Counted from the stretch's first letter, positions 1-9,018 are shown. The stretch: DNA of 32,169 nt from Geobacteraceae bacterium (GCA_025355325.1 JANXZX010000110.1:1-32169), one strand, 5' to 3'. Numbers and translations are program-made. Notes: generated from the sequence alone by a model not told the origin.

Positions 1-478
1 CGCCGTTTGCTGCCGTTCCAGTTACAATGACGGTTTTTATACCTTTTTCCTTAAGGATCTTCTCCAGATCTGTCCCGAGGAATTTGTCGGGCCCCGATGT
101 CACAGCCGGTTCCTTCCCGAGGGGCGCCAACTCCTTGGCAATGTCGGCAACAGTAGCGCCGGCAGAGAGACTGTACACAATGTAAACACTCTGAGCACGA
201 GCCTCAGAAAGAAGTTTTTGAACCTTGGGAATAGAAGCAATACAACGGGGACGTTTTTCGGCATTACAGGTCTGTTTGTTAAAGTCGAGCAGCAAGAGCG
301 CGGTCACTTTCGGGTCTAGCGTCACAGATTTTAATTCCGTCGCAGGCGGTACCTTCACGGTGTTCCATTCTTCAACAATATTCTGTGCTGACGCAGGGTG
401 GCAAAAAAGAACCAATACACAAAAACAACAGATAAAAAGTGCGCCTTGCCGACACACTATATCTTGTATTCTCTTCAT
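1..478 (-). CDS. Exported isochorismatase-fold (cysteine hydrolase family) protein, C-terminus beyond window
   Basis: 159 codons are visible and the 3' end lies outside the window. The start at 478 follows a strong ribosome site (AGGAGAGG). Residues 1 to about 31 form a signal peptide ending in HPASA, so the protein should be periplasmic. The rest fits the isochorismatase/nicotinamidase fold: LLLLDFNKQ carries the first catalytic Asp, GPDKFLGTDL lies near the expected Lys, and VIVTGTAANG opens the nucleophile loop. In PncA-type enzymes the catalytic Cys sits six residues after the Gly of this loop. That codon is the one cut by the window edge, and its first base is G, so it cannot encode Cys. 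The protein may therefore be a non-hydrolytic family member. It lies just downstream of the thioredoxin/TPR gene and may be cotranscribed with it. Confidence 0.75.
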   Translation of the reverse strand, partial: MKRIQDIVCRQGALFICCFCVLVLFCHPASAQNIVEEWNTVKVPPATELKSVTLDPKVTALLLLDFNKQTCNAEKRPRCIASIPKVQKLLSEARAQSVYIVYSLSAGATVADIAKELAPLGKEPAVTSGPDKFLGTDLEKILKEKGIKTVIVTGTAANG

Positions 479-560
479 TTTCCTCTCCTTTCCAAATAGC
501 ATTTTGTAAAAAACATGTTTAAGGAAAACAACTCGCCATTTTTAATTCTTCCTGAGCAGA

Positions 561-1688
561 TCAATTAATCGCCAACATCATTTCCAGCGCCTTACGGTAG
601 GCTTCAACAGCTTTCGGCTGGTTTTTTACATCATTAAACATCCGCCCTTTGAAAATATGGATATTGTAATCCGAAGGATTGATCTTCTCCGCTTCATCAA
701 ACATCCTGGCCGCGTCATCCAGTTTACCCTGTTTTCCATAGGCAAGCCCGCCATAACAGTAGCATGGCGTATAATACTCATCCGCCGTACGTGCACGAGT
801 CAGGAGAGCCTCCCCTTCCGGGTAGTTTCCGCTGTTGATCTGCAAAAGTGCGGACTCGCACAAGGCTATTACATTAGCTGGTTCCTTGACAAGTGCTTCC
901 TGGAACTGCACCTTTGCCAACTCCATCTTGTCCCGTTCCAGGTAAAATTTCCCCAGGCTGATATGGGGCTGGACAAACTTGATATCGGCTTCAATGGCTT
1001 TCTTGAACCACTGTTCGGCACTGTCTGCCATCCGGCCCGATCTAAGCGAATTTTTACCCATGTCGTACAGCCGAAGTGCCTGCTTGCTCGGATAGTATCC
1101 TTTTTTTATTACCGCTGCACTCTTGGGCTTATTTTCCATCACAGTAGCGATATAATCTGCCATCTCCTCCGATCCTATCAGCGGAAATCCAGATAATTCA
1201 TAGGTTATGATGCGATCCTTGTCGGCAATTATGGTCGTGGGGAGAGCAATCACGCCGATATCATGAAAATAAGTCAGGCCCTGATCAATGAAAACAGGAA
1301 AGGTCAGCCCGAGTCGCACAATCGTCGCGCTGATTTTCTCCCGTGCGGAATATGATACGTTTTGACCATCGGCGTTAATAGCAACTACAGTCAGTCCCTG
1401 ATCCCGATATTGTTGATACAGCTTCTGGAATCTGGTCAGGGCTTTCTCGGAGCGCTTTTCCGACGTTGACCAAAAGATGATGGCAGTCATTTTCTGCCCA
1501 CTGATTTCGGAAAGAGTTTTTGTTTCTCCGGAGACCTGTTTAAGAGAGACTTCCGGGACAGCCATCCCGATCTGCAATTGCTGTAACGTGGCGTTAGCAG
1601 GTTTAAGCATGAACAAACTGCAGCCTGTGCAGAGGAATATGAGCAGGCAGGTTTTTTTCACTAACGCGTAACTGGGAAAAAATTTCAT
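561..1688 (-). CDS. Exported TlpA-like thioredoxin-fold protein with C-terminal TPR repeats
   Basis: 375 residues. An N-terminal signal peptide (about 1-33, ending PANA) is followed by a TlpA/ResA/AhpC-like domain (about 38-185), recognisable by VPEVSLKQVSGE, IIFWST and the cis-Pro motif IALPTT near residue 150. TPR-like repeats fill about 203-372, with hallmarks such as AEQWFKKAIE, AKVQFQEALVKEP and AARMFDEAEKINP. Where redox-active relatives have WCPPC, this protein has SEKRS at 76-80, so both active-site cysteines are missing. A thiol-disulfide exchange role is unlikely; a binding or scaffold role in the periplasm is an inference. The start at 1688 has an upstream AAGGACAG. The isochorismatase-fold gene follows 82 bases downstream on the same strand. 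Confidence 0.8.
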   Translation of the reverse strand: MKFFPSYALVKKTCLLIFLCTGCSLFMLKPANATLQQLQIGMAVPEVSLKQVSGETKTLSEISGQKMTAIIFWSTSEKRSEKALTRFQKLYQQYRDQGLTVVAINADGQNVSYSAREKISATIVRLGLTFPVFIDQGLTYFHDIGVIALPTTIIADKDRIITYELSGFPLIGSEEMADYIATVMENKPKSAAVIKKGYYPSKQALRLYDMGKNSLRSGRMADSAEQWFKKAIEADIKFVQPHISLGKFYLERDKMELAKVQFQEALVKEPANVIALCESALLQINSGNYPEGEALLTRARTADEYYTPCYCYGGLAYGKQGKLDDAARMFDEAEKINPSDYNIHIFKGRMFNDVKNQPKAVEAYRKALEMMLAIN

Positions 1689-1931
1689 GGGTAGCTGTCC
1701 TTTCGGTCAATCGATTACGTTAGCAACATAAGAAAAGAATATCGGATGCCCATTCTAATGCCTGCCCGACTTTTTCTGAACAATTATTTTTTAGCACATT
1801 ATAGAGCATTCGGATTTTTTTACCAGCAGTGGTATTGGAGATAGAAAAATTGTGGTGTTCCCCAACAGTCAGGAAATGATTCCCCTTCCTTTCCACTTGA
1901 CGCTGCACGTGTGAGCGGCTACAACTTCTTC

Positions 1932-4193
1932 ATGGATCTTCTCAAACATCTTAATCCCCCACAAAAAGAAGCGGTACTGCACGGAGAGGGGCCGCTGCTG
2001 ATTTTGGCTGGCGCCGGTTCAGGCAAGACCCGTGTCATCACCAACCGCATCGCCTACCTGATTCGCGAGAAGGGTGTATCCCCCTGGAATATCATGGCGG
2101 TGACCTTCACCAACAAAGCGGCCAGGGAGATGGCAGAGCGGGTCAACAGGCTCCTCGGTGGGGGAGACGTGCCGCTTATTGCCACTTTCCACGCCGCTTG
2201 CGGACGTATCCTGCGCCGCGATATCCATCATCTTGGATTTCTCCCCTCGTATGCTATTTACGACGACCGCGACAGCGAACGACTCTTAAAGGACGTCATT
2301 GCCGAGATGGACCTTGATGAGAAACGCTTTGCCGTCAAGGCGGTTTCCGGGCGGATCGACGACTTTAAAAATCGCGGCCTTTTTCCGGAAGACATTGGCC
2401 AGATCCCTCCCGGCGATGTTTTTAATAAGATAGTCGTCGATATATATGCCACGTATCAGGAGCGCCTGAAAAAATGCAACGCTCTCGATTTCGGTGACAT
2501 GATGATTCAGACCGTGCGCCTTCTGACCCGATTTCCGGAAGTGTGCCGGTATTATCGCGACAAGTTTCAATGGCTGCTGGTGGACGAGTATCAGGATACC
2601 AACCCGGTGCAGTACCATCTGATTCGCCTGCTTGCGGGTGAGCGCAAGAATCTGTGTGTAGTGGGTGACGACGACCAGTCGATATATTCCTGGCGTGGCG
2701 CTGACATTCGCAACATCCTTGAATTCGAGAAGGATTTCCCAGGCGTAAAGATTATCCGGCTGGAACAGAACTATCGTTCCACCGCTACAATTCTTGCTGC
2801 GGCCGGTGAAGTGGTAAAGCAGAATTTCGGACGCAAAGGAAAAACTCTCTGGACAGAAAACCCCCAAGGTGATGCCATCCGCTATGAACGGGTCGAATCC
2901 GACCGGGAAGAAGCCCGCTTTGTCTGCCGCGAGATAGGCCGGCTGCGAAACAGCGGCATGCCATTGGAAGAGATGGCGGTTTTTTATCGCACCAACGCCC
3001 AGTCCCGCCTGATCGAGGAATCTCTGGTCGGCAATGCTCTCCCCTACCACATTGTCGGGGGTGTCCGTTTTTACTCCCGTATGGAGGTCAAAGACATCCT
3101 CGCTTATCTGCGGGTACTGGATAATCCGGCCGATGAGGTTTCGCTGAAAAGAATCATCAACGTCCCCGCCAGGGGAATCGGCAATTCGACGGTGGACAAA
3201 ATTTCTGCGGCGGCGGCCCGACAGGGTAGCAGTTTTTTTGATGCCCTGCAGGACGCTGCGCGGGACGGTCTTTTGAGCGCCAGCCCTCGCGGCAAGGTTG
3301 CCGTCTTTATCGCCCTGCTGGATGGTTTTCGTGAGACCGCCGCAGATTGCAGCCTGGCCGCACTGGCCCGGACGATCATGCAAGGGAGCGGATATCTGGA
3401 TCGACTGAAAAACAGCCGTGATGAGGACGATGCCGAGCGGCTTGAGAACCTTGAGCAGTTGCTGGCGGCAATTGAGGAATTCAGCGAAAAGAATCCGGAG
3501 GCCGGTCTCTCCGAATTTCTGGAGCAGGTATCTCTGGTTTCCGACCTCGAACAGGGAGAAACTGGCCAGCCATCGGTGACCCTGATGACACTGCACGCAG
3601 CCAAGGGGCTTGAATTCAAGACCGTTTTCATGATCGGCATGGAGGAGCGCCTCTTCCCCCATGTTCGTTCTCTGGATGATCTGGACGGCATGGAAGAGGA
3701 ACGGCGGCTCTGTTATGTCGGCATGACCCGTGCCCGCGAGCGGCTCTACCTGCTGAACGCCCGCCGGAGATACCTGTTCGGCCAGGAGCAGTGCAATCCG
3801 CCATCACGGTTTATAAAGGATATACCATCGGAATTGCTGGAAGAGGGATCAAGCGCATCGCCGTTCGCCACCGCCTACCCGACAGCTGCCGAGCGGGGAT
3901 TTTCAACTGCTGCCGGTCGAATGCAGACGATGCCACGCACCGAAACTCCGCCATCAGCTCATAATCTGGCAGGCATTGCCGGAGCTTTTTCCGACGAGAT
4001 CGAGATTGTTCCGGAACCGCCGGAAGAGCAGGATGGCGTCTACGTAGGCATGAAAGTGCGCCACGGCAAATTTGGCGTCGGTACCGTCAGGAAAATAGAG
4101 GGGGAGGATGAAGGGCAGAAGGTAATCGTCTGGTTCAATTCTGTTGGACCCAAGAAGATTCTGCTACGGTTTGCCGGGCTGGAAAGAGCCTGA
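1932..4193 (+). CDS. pcrA: UvrD/PcrA-type superfamily 1A ATP-dependent DNA helicase
   Basis: 3'-5' DNA helicase acting in nucleotide excision repair, replication restart and removal of recombinase filaments. Walker A is AGAGSGKT (residues 26-33). Other SF1A motifs are FTNKAAREM, DEYQDTN (Walker B), GDDDQSIYSWRGA, QNYRS, TLHAAKGLEF and CYVGMTRARERL. The last ~45 residues (VRHGKFGVGTV...) form the Tudor-like tail typical of PcrA/UvrD, so the gene is complete at 753 residues. I chose ATG 1932 because the protein then begins MDLLKHLNPPQKEAVLH, like its relatives. An in-frame GTG at 1911 would add seven residues. Neither start has a clear ribosome site. It converges on the MATE gene. Confidence 0.95.
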   Translation: MDLLKHLNPPQKEAVLHGEGPLLILAGAGSGKTRVITNRIAYLIREKGVSPWNIMAVTFTNKAAREMAERVNRLLGGGDVPLIATFHAACGRILRRDIHHLGFLPSYAIYDDRDSERLLKDVIAEMDLDEKRFAVKAVSGRIDDFKNRGLFPEDIGQIPPGDVFNKIVVDIYATYQERLKKCNALDFGDMMIQTVRLLTRFPEVCRYYRDKFQWLLVDEYQDTNPVQYHLIRLLAGERKNLCVVGDDDQSIYSWRGADIRNILEFEKDFPGVKIIRLEQNYRSTATILAAAGEVVKQNFGRKGKTLWTENPQGDAIRYERVESDREEARFVCREIGRLRNSGMPLEEMAVFYRTNAQSRLIEESLVGNALPYHIVGGVRFYSRMEVKDILAYLRVLDNPADEVSLKRIINVPARGIGNSTVDKISAAAARQGSSFFDALQDAARDGLLSASPRGKVAVFIALLDGFRETAADCSLAALARTIMQGSGYLDRLKNSRDEDDAERLENLEQLLAAIEEFSEKNPEAGLSEFLEQVSLVSDLEQGETGQPSVTLMTLHAAKGLEFKTVFMIGMEERLFPHVRSLDDLDGMEEERRLCYVGMTRARERLYLLNARRRYLFGQEQCNPPSRFIKDIPSELLEEGSSASPFATAYPTAAERGFSTAAGRMQTMPRTETPPSAHNLAGIAGAFSDEIEIVPEPPEEQDGVYVGMKVRHGKFGVGTVRKIEGEDEGQKVIVWFNSVGPKKILLRFAGLERA

Positions 4194-4205
4194 AAAGAAT
4201 AATTT

Positions 4206-4319
4206 ACCGCAGAGGACACGGAGAAAAACAAAGGCAGGAGGTTTTGCTAGGAACAAACTAAGCACTGTAATTGCCAGGTTTGTTTACTCCCTCCTGCTTT
4301 TCCCTGCGTCCTCTGCGGT
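4206..4319. repeat. Long imperfect inverted repeat between convergent pcrA and MATE genes
   Basis: The left arm (4206-4241) starts ACCGCAGAGGACACGGAGAA and ends GGCAGGAGG. The right arm (4290-4319) starts CCTCCTGC and ends GTCCTCTGCGGT, which is close to its reverse complement. About 48 bases separate the arms. The ACCGCAGAGGAC core resembles a short dispersed intergenic repeat I recall from Geobacter and other genomes. At this place it could also act as a bidirectional transcription stop. Mobility or a terminator function is inference. Confidence 0.7.
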
Positions 4320-4338
4320 GAAAAAGCTGTTTAAAACA

Positions 4339-5685
4339 TTACAGCACCACACTATGCAAGTCCCGTTTCCGATACCTCCAGGCAAAAGCCACTCCACGGA
4401 AATACCAGTCGATCAGAAACACCCCCCATACCGCATAGAGTGAAAGATGCAGCCAGCTTGACGCCACCCATGACAGCGCCACCCGTATTCCCCACATGGC
4501 AAGCAGAGTGATGATGAACACATAGAACGTATCACCGGTACCGCGCAGACTGCCGGCATAGACAAAGGAAATAGCCAGCGGAACCTGAGCGAATGCCACC
4601 AGTTTCAGAAACATACTCCCCTTCTCAACAACCTCCGGATCGGAACTGAAGAGACCAATCAGCAGGTGCGGCGCGAAGAAGAAGAGGAGTCCCATCATAG
4701 TCATCACACCGACCGCCAGTCGCAGAGCCTCATTGTGGCTTATCCGGGCACGACGGATTTTCTTGGCTCCGAGCGACTGACCCATTAAGGTTGCAGCGGC
4801 AATTCCCATTCCGGCTCCGGGCATAAACGAGAGCGATTCAATCGACAGCCCTATCTGGTGGGCTGCATAAGCGGTCGTGCCGTAGGCGATGATGAAGCTG
4901 GAGTAGAACAGTTGACCGCTCTGTTGGGCAACACGTTCCAGCGCCACCGGCCAGCCGACATTCCAGATTTTTCCGAAAAGATCAAAATCCGGGCGGCTGA
5001 AGGTAATATATCGCTTGCGCAGAGCTTGAATCAGCAGATAGGAAAAACCGACGAATTCTGAGGTGTTAATGGCAATTGCTGCTCCTTTGACCCCAAGCAT
5101 CGGCATTCCGAGTTTGCCGTAAATCAGCGGCCATGCCAGCAGCACGTGCAGGACATTGACCAGGATGATCGCCTCCATCGGTGTGCGGGTGTTGCCTGCT
5201 CCGTGCATGATGGCCGAGAGGAGATTCAACCCCGTAGTCCAGATCATCCAAAGGAATACCAGCCGGATGTATTCGGCGGCCAGTCCCTGAACATCCGGTG
5301 CCGCACCCATCAGCCGCGCTATGTCGCCCCCCCAGCGGGATCCAGCCAGCGAACAGAGTGCTGTCATAACCAAACCCGCCAGACATGCGACATATGCCGC
5401 CCGTCCGGCATCTTCCCGGCGTCCGGCACCCCACAGGTGCGAGATCACGACCGTCACTCCGGTCGAAAGCCCCCAGAACACCGTCATGGTCGTCACCATT
5501 AAAAGCTGGCCGAGGCCGGTGGCAGCGATGGCGGACGCACCCAACCCCCCGGTCAGAAAAACGTCAACAATTGAGACGAGCCGCTGGAATAATGATGAGA
5601 GCAGAACCGGCATTGAGAGGCGGAAGACATCACGGCGTATGGAGACGGGCTTGCGGCCCTGCTTTTTAAAAAAAGGAAACAACAT
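4339..5685 (-). CDS. MATE family multidrug/sodium antiporter
   Basis: 448 residues with about 12 hydrophobic segments arranged as two six-helix halves, the size and pattern of MATE (multi antimicrobial extrusion) transporters in the inner membrane. Family-like stretches include SMPVLLSSLFQRLVSIVDVF near the N-terminus, ATGLGQLL, GAGNTRTPM in the first half, and the matching MGQSLGAKK and SLRGTGDTFYV in the second. Such proteins export cationic drugs or metabolites in exchange for Na+ or H+; the substrate cannot be read from sequence. The start at 5685 has AAAGGG upstream. It lies directly downstream of the flagellar operon but behind that operon's terminator, so it is probably a separate unit. 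Confidence 0.9.
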   Translation of the reverse strand: MLFPFFKKQGRKPVSIRRDVFRLSMPVLLSSLFQRLVSIVDVFLTGGLGASAIAATGLGQLLMVTTMTVFWGLSTGVTVVISHLWGAGRREDAGRAAYVACLAGLVMTALCSLAGSRWGGDIARLMGAAPDVQGLAAEYIRLVFLWMIWTTGLNLLSAIMHGAGNTRTPMEAIILVNVLHVLLAWPLIYGKLGMPMLGVKGAAIAINTSEFVGFSYLLIQALRKRYITFSRPDFDLFGKIWNVGWPVALERVAQQSGQLFYSSFIIAYGTTAYAAHQIGLSIESLSFMPGAGMGIAAATLMGQSLGAKKIRRARISHNEALRLAVGVMTMMGLLFFFAPHLLIGLFSSDPEVVEKGSMFLKLVAFAQVPLAISFVYAGSLRGTGDTFYVFIITLLAMWGIRVALSWVASSWLHLSLYAVWGVFLIDWYFRGVAFAWRYRKRDLHSVVL

Positions 5686-5734
5686 TGACCCTTTACTTGA
5701 TTCTCCGTCTGTAACGATTTGGAGGTTTAATCAC

Positions 5735-5764
5735 AAAAAAAAGGCGAAACCAGTGGCATCGCCT
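5735..5764 (-). terminator. Rho-independent terminator after flgL
   Basis: Read on the minus strand, AGGCGA (5764-5759) pairs with TCGCCT (5747-5742), and the second arm runs into a tract of eight T (5742-5735). It lies about 25 bases past the flgL stop and should end the flagellar transcript before the MATE gene. Confidence 0.8.
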
Positions 5765-5789
5765 CTTCATTCGGAGCATACGTTAACTG

Positions 5790-6698
5790 CTATAAGTAGT
5801 CGAGAAGCGACAGTTGCGAGATTTTGGCGGTAGCCGAAAGAGACGCACTAAACGCTGTTTGCTGCTGAGACATCTCAACTGCCATCTTTGCATAGTCAAC
5901 ATTTTGAACACCACTGTAGATATTCTGCAGTGTGTTGTTGTTGTTCTGGTTCAGCTTTGACATGCTGTCAAGGCGCGTCAAGTTTGAAGACACCGCACTT
6001 ACAGCATTGTTGATCTGCTTGACCCCCGCTTCAATCACTTTGGTGCCGGCCTGTATTCCTGCAACATCATTGTTTTGCACAGCGAGGATCAAATCGTCAA
6101 AGGCTTTTAAAATATTAGCCCCACCATAGGGTTGAGGAGGAATGGCGGTGGGGTCAGCCGTAAGCAGATAATTTCCAGGTATGTTCATCTGCAGGGAAGA
6201 ACCATTGGTTATTTCGACATTCAGTGCAGTTTCATCGCCCGAATAATAGGGAGCTGTGCCGCTAAAGGGCTTCGTGGCATTATTTGCACCGCCAAAGAGG
6301 AACTGGTCACCAAGCTGTGTATTGCCCATGTCAACCATCTGCTGTTTCAGCACCTGTAGTTGCGAGACGACATTTTGAAGAATGGTGGGATCAGAACTGC
6401 CGCTGGAAACGGAATATATAATCTGTTTGGTTATCCGCATGGTGTCGGACATCCCAGTCAAGGCGGTATTCGTCATATTCTGCCAGATTGTGGCCTTGCT
6501 GATGTTACTGTTATACTGCTCTATTGCCTTAACCTTGTCGCCGACATCCAGCAGCATCCTGGTGTTAATTGGATCGTCACTCGGACGGTTGATGTTATTT
6601 CCCGACGAAGTCAATTCACTGATTTTATCCAGCCTGGCACGCCCCTGTTGAATATTATAGAGCGAATTGTCTGATGTTATATTGGCGGTAACGCGCAT
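5790..6698 (-). CDS. flgL: Flagellar hook-filament junction protein FlgL (HAP3)
   Basis: 302 residues. FlgL forms the second junction zone between hook and filament. The N-terminus is flagellin-like (RVTANITSDNSLYNIQQGRARLDKI, then NNINRPSDDP). The middle carries GDQFLFGGANN, frequent in FlgL. The C-terminus ends with a helix closing in ISQLSLLDYL, the usual FlgL ending; both ends form the D0/D1 coiled-coil helices. The variable central domain is short. It lies 15 bases after flgK and is the last gene of the flagellar operon. In many relatives fliW/csrA follow; here a terminator and a transporter gene follow. Confidence 0.95.
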   Translation of the reverse strand: MRVTANITSDNSLYNIQQGRARLDKISELTSSGNNINRPSDDPINTRMLLDVGDKVKAIEQYNSNISKATIWQNMTNTALTGMSDTMRITKQIIYSVSSGSSDPTILQNVVSQLQVLKQQMVDMGNTQLGDQFLFGGANNATKPFSGTAPYYSGDETALNVEITNGSSLQMNIPGNYLLTADPTAIPPQPYGGANILKAFDDLILAVQNNDVAGIQAGTKVIEAGVKQINNAVSAVSSNLTRLDSMSKLNQNNNNTLQNIYSGVQNVDYAKMAVEMSQQQTAFSASLSATAKISQLSLLDYL

Positions 6699-6713
6699 AT
6701 TAATTTCTCCTGT

Positions 6714-8120
6714 CTAACGTATCATACCTAATACTATGTCCATCATATCGGTTGCGGTGGTAATCAGCTTGGCCGAAGCCTGATAAGAACGTTGATATTT
6801 CACCAGGTTGGTCAGTTCTTCATCCAGCGAAACTCCGGAATTTGATTCACGAAGTGTTGTCAGCTGCCTGGCAAAAGCACTATTCTGCGCTTCGGTAGTT
6901 TTGGCCGACTGAACATCCAGACCAACAGTACTTACCAGAGTATTATAATAACTGCCGAAAGTAGCCGTATGAGGAATAGCTGGCGGGCTTCCGCCCATAG
7001 TTTTTTGCCCCATCAGTTGCGCCATCTTAAGAGCATTGCTGTTATCTCCAGGCAATGTAGCACTGCCCGATGCCGCAATTTTGGATATATCAGTAATATT
7101 GAGAGAAATATTTGCGGCAGTTGTTCCGGTAAAAAAGTTCCCACCGGCGACTCCGCCCTGGTTAAATCCCAGCACGTGTTGAGTATTTACATCCGTCACA
7201 ATCGAACCGGCCAAAGCATTCACCTTCGCAAGATAGCTGGGAATCCCACCGGAAACATCGTCACGAAGATACACCGTTGCCCCCAGTTGTCCGGACACGG
7301 GTGTAACAGCAACAATTGCTCCGCCTGGTGGCGTTACATTCACATCATAAAACCCGGTAGCACCATTGATTGTCAAAGAGAATGCACCGGCCTGTGATCC
7401 GGTTACCAGAGAAGGACCGGTACCATCGGCATATTTGACATCCGTAGTCCCGTCACTGTTTTCCATAGTGGTAATGCCGATCTGCTGGGAAAGATCCCGA
7501 ATCAGCTGATCACGTTGATCCTTTAGCTCATTGGCATTGCCGCTTGTCAGCTCCGTAATTCTTACCTGTGTATTCAAATCAGCAATATTTTTCAACGTGA
7601 GATTGATACTTTCAGTCAGTGGAACGAGAGAATCATTCTGGGCACTGATAGTATTCGTGAGGGTCGTGCTGATGGATTTGAAATTATCCGTCAATATCTG
7701 TGATCGGCTCAGCACCGCCTGACGCTCGGCAGACCCGGCCGGATTGAGTGTCAGATCCTGCCAGGCGGAAAAGAAATTCGTAATGGCGGCACCAAGCCCG
7801 TCTTGACTTACTTCGTTGAAGGTCGGCTCAATCTGCTGCAATACGGTAGACTTGGTCGTATCATAGCCCTGAGCCGTCTGAGCGTCGGTCAGCTGATTTT
7901 GCAGCAAGCCATCGTAATAGCGTTCTACGGCTGATACTTTGACTCCGGTACCCAGTGAATAACCGCTGTATTGAAGTACAGGCGACGTCTCAAGAAGAAC
8001 CCTCTGACGCGAATAGCCCGGAGTGTTGACGTTGGCGATATTTTCGCCGGTTACTTCCTGAGCGGTAGTAAATGCGCTGATCCCGCTTCTACCGATCTCC
8101 ATGATCGAATTAAGTCCCAC
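6714..8120 (-). CDS. flgK: Flagellar hook-associated protein FlgK (HAP1)
   Basis: 468 residues; the first hook-filament junction protein, exported by the flagellar type III system. The start is GTG at 8120, giving GLNSIMEIGRSGISAF, with a GGGAGG ribosome site overlapping the end of flgN. The N-terminal rod-protein motif ENIANVNTPGYSRQR and the C-terminal NLVKYQRSYQASAKLITTATDMMD helix are diagnostic. An internal ATG at 8102 would remove the conserved N-terminus and is unlikely to be the start. flgN ends one base before the GTG, which suggests coupled translation of chaperone and client. Confidence 0.95.
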   Translation of the reverse strand: MGLNSIMEIGRSGISAFTTAQEVTGENIANVNTPGYSRQRVLLETSPVLQYSGYSLGTGVKVSAVERYYDGLLQNQLTDAQTAQGYDTTKSTVLQQIEPTFNEVSQDGLGAAITNFFSAWQDLTLNPAGSAERQAVLSRSQILTDNFKSISTTLTNTISAQNDSLVPLTESINLTLKNIADLNTQVRITELTSGNANELKDQRDQLIRDLSQQIGITTMENSDGTTDVKYADGTGPSLVTGSQAGAFSLTINGATGFYDVNVTPPGGAIVAVTPVSGQLGATVYLRDDVSGGIPSYLAKVNALAGSIVTDVNTQHVLGFNQGGVAGGNFFTGTTAANISLNITDISKIAASGSATLPGDNSNALKMAQLMGQKTMGGSPPAIPHTATFGSYYNTLVSTVGLDVQSAKTTEAQNSAFARQLTTLRESNSGVSLDEELTNLVKYQRSYQASAKLITTATDMMDIVLGMIR

Positions 8121-8121
8121 G

Positions 8122-8613
8122 TCATGCCTCCCTGTTTATCATAACAGCACCGGCAGGTCGATGTTGATAACCGCCGGAAGCCCCGTAGATGTTTGATTGA
8201 TTGATAACCCGTGTCAGCAGTTCCAGAGAACTGGTGACAGATGCAGCAAAACGCTCTGCTATCTCGCTGTTGATGATAATAGCCCGGCTTATTCTTCCGG
8301 CGATACTGTTAAGCTCCTCATGCAGCCGGGAAATGTCATTGTTCCCCTGAAGCTTGACGCTCGCAGCAAGTTCTCCCAAAGTGGCTTTTGCAGAAAGGCC
8401 TTGACGGGAGAACGCCTCTCCCAGCTCTTTCCGAAGTACCACCGAATGAGCTTCAATGCGGCTGGCAACATTTTCCTTCATGCCGTTTATTTCAGCCATG
8501 GCGTCCAGATTAATATCAGACAACTCACGAGTCTCACGGTCCAGCAGGCTGAATAATTCTTCCAGCAGTTGTACTTGTGTTTCAAGTGCCGTTATCAGTG
8601 TACGTAATGCCAT
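8122..8613 (-). CDS. flgN: FlgN-type export chaperone for FlgK/FlgL
   Basis: 163 residues, mostly amphipathic helix (TALETQVQLLEELFSLLDRETRELSDINLDAM), as in FlgN, the cytoplasmic chaperone that delivers FlgK and FlgL to the export gate. The C-terminal tail NQSNIYGASGGYQHRP is a kind often seen in FlgN-like proteins. The start at 8613 has TTGGAG upstream. Sequence conservation in this family is low, so position (between flgJ and flgK) supports the call as much as the sequence does. Confidence 0.85.
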   Translation of the reverse strand: MALRTLITALETQVQLLEELFSLLDRETRELSDINLDAMAEINGMKENVASRIEAHSVVLRKELGEAFSRQGLSAKATLGELAASVKLQGNNDISRLHEELNSIAGRISRAIIINSEIAERFAASVTSSLELLTRVINQSNIYGASGGYQHRPAGAVMINREA

Positions 8614-8640
8614 GCAACTATCTCCAAATCCGGGATTCCG

Positions 8641-9018
8641 CTATTCCTTCGTGTCTATCGTACGCCGGATTGTGCGACTCTCCTGACGGATGATATCCTT
8701 TTCAACAATTTTCGCGATCCCTAACCCGCCGCCCCGTTTTACCGAGGCAGCAGCGTATTCCTGATCCAGCATTGATCGATAAATCTCGTCGCCGTGACCA
8801 CCGCCGGTCAATTTATCCTTACCGACCGTTGCGCGCATCGATTTCATCATCATTCCAACAAACAGTGCTTCAAAATCCTGGGATACTTTTTTGGCCTGTT
8901 GCCGCTGTTTATCTGTCAGTCCGGCAGCACCGCCCGTTGTCGCACGTTGCAGCGAGCGCGCTTTATCGGCAACGTTATCCGATGCATCCGGTACTGCTGT
9001 GGTAATGTTTATATCCAT
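8641..9018 (-). CDS. flgJ: FlgJ-type rod-binding protein, rod-capping domain only
   Basis: 125 residues matching only the N-terminal rod-binding half of FlgJ: KKVSQDFEALFVGMMMKSMR followed by GHGDEIYRSMLDQEYAA. The peptidoglycan hydrolase half found in enterobacterial FlgJ (over 300 residues) is absent, as is usual outside gamma/beta-proteobacteria. It should cap the growing rod, so a separate lytic enzyme would be needed to open the wall. It lies between flgI (38 bases) and flgN (27 bases). There is no room for flgM here. Confidence 0.9.
   Translation of the reverse strand: MDINITTAVPDASDNVADKARSLQRATTGGAAGLTDKQRQQAKKVSQDFEALFVGMMMKSMRATVGKDKLTGGGHGDEIYRSMLDQEYAAASVKRGGGLGIAKIVEKDIIRQESRTIRRTIDTKE

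Noticed and set aside
225-509. 94-codon plus-strand frame at the window start
   Set aside because: Antisense to the exported isochorismatase-fold gene, which has a signal peptide and a strong ribosome site.
1720-1908. 62-codon frame upstream of the thioredoxin/TPR gene
   Set aside because: No domain, low-complexity composition and an overlap with a possible TATAAT element (1798-1803); more likely leader or promoter DNA.
2286-3662. 458-codon open frame antisense to the helicase gene
   Set aside because: It lies entirely inside pcrA on the other strand, and its product has no recognisable domain; typical of the open antisense frames of a conserved gene.
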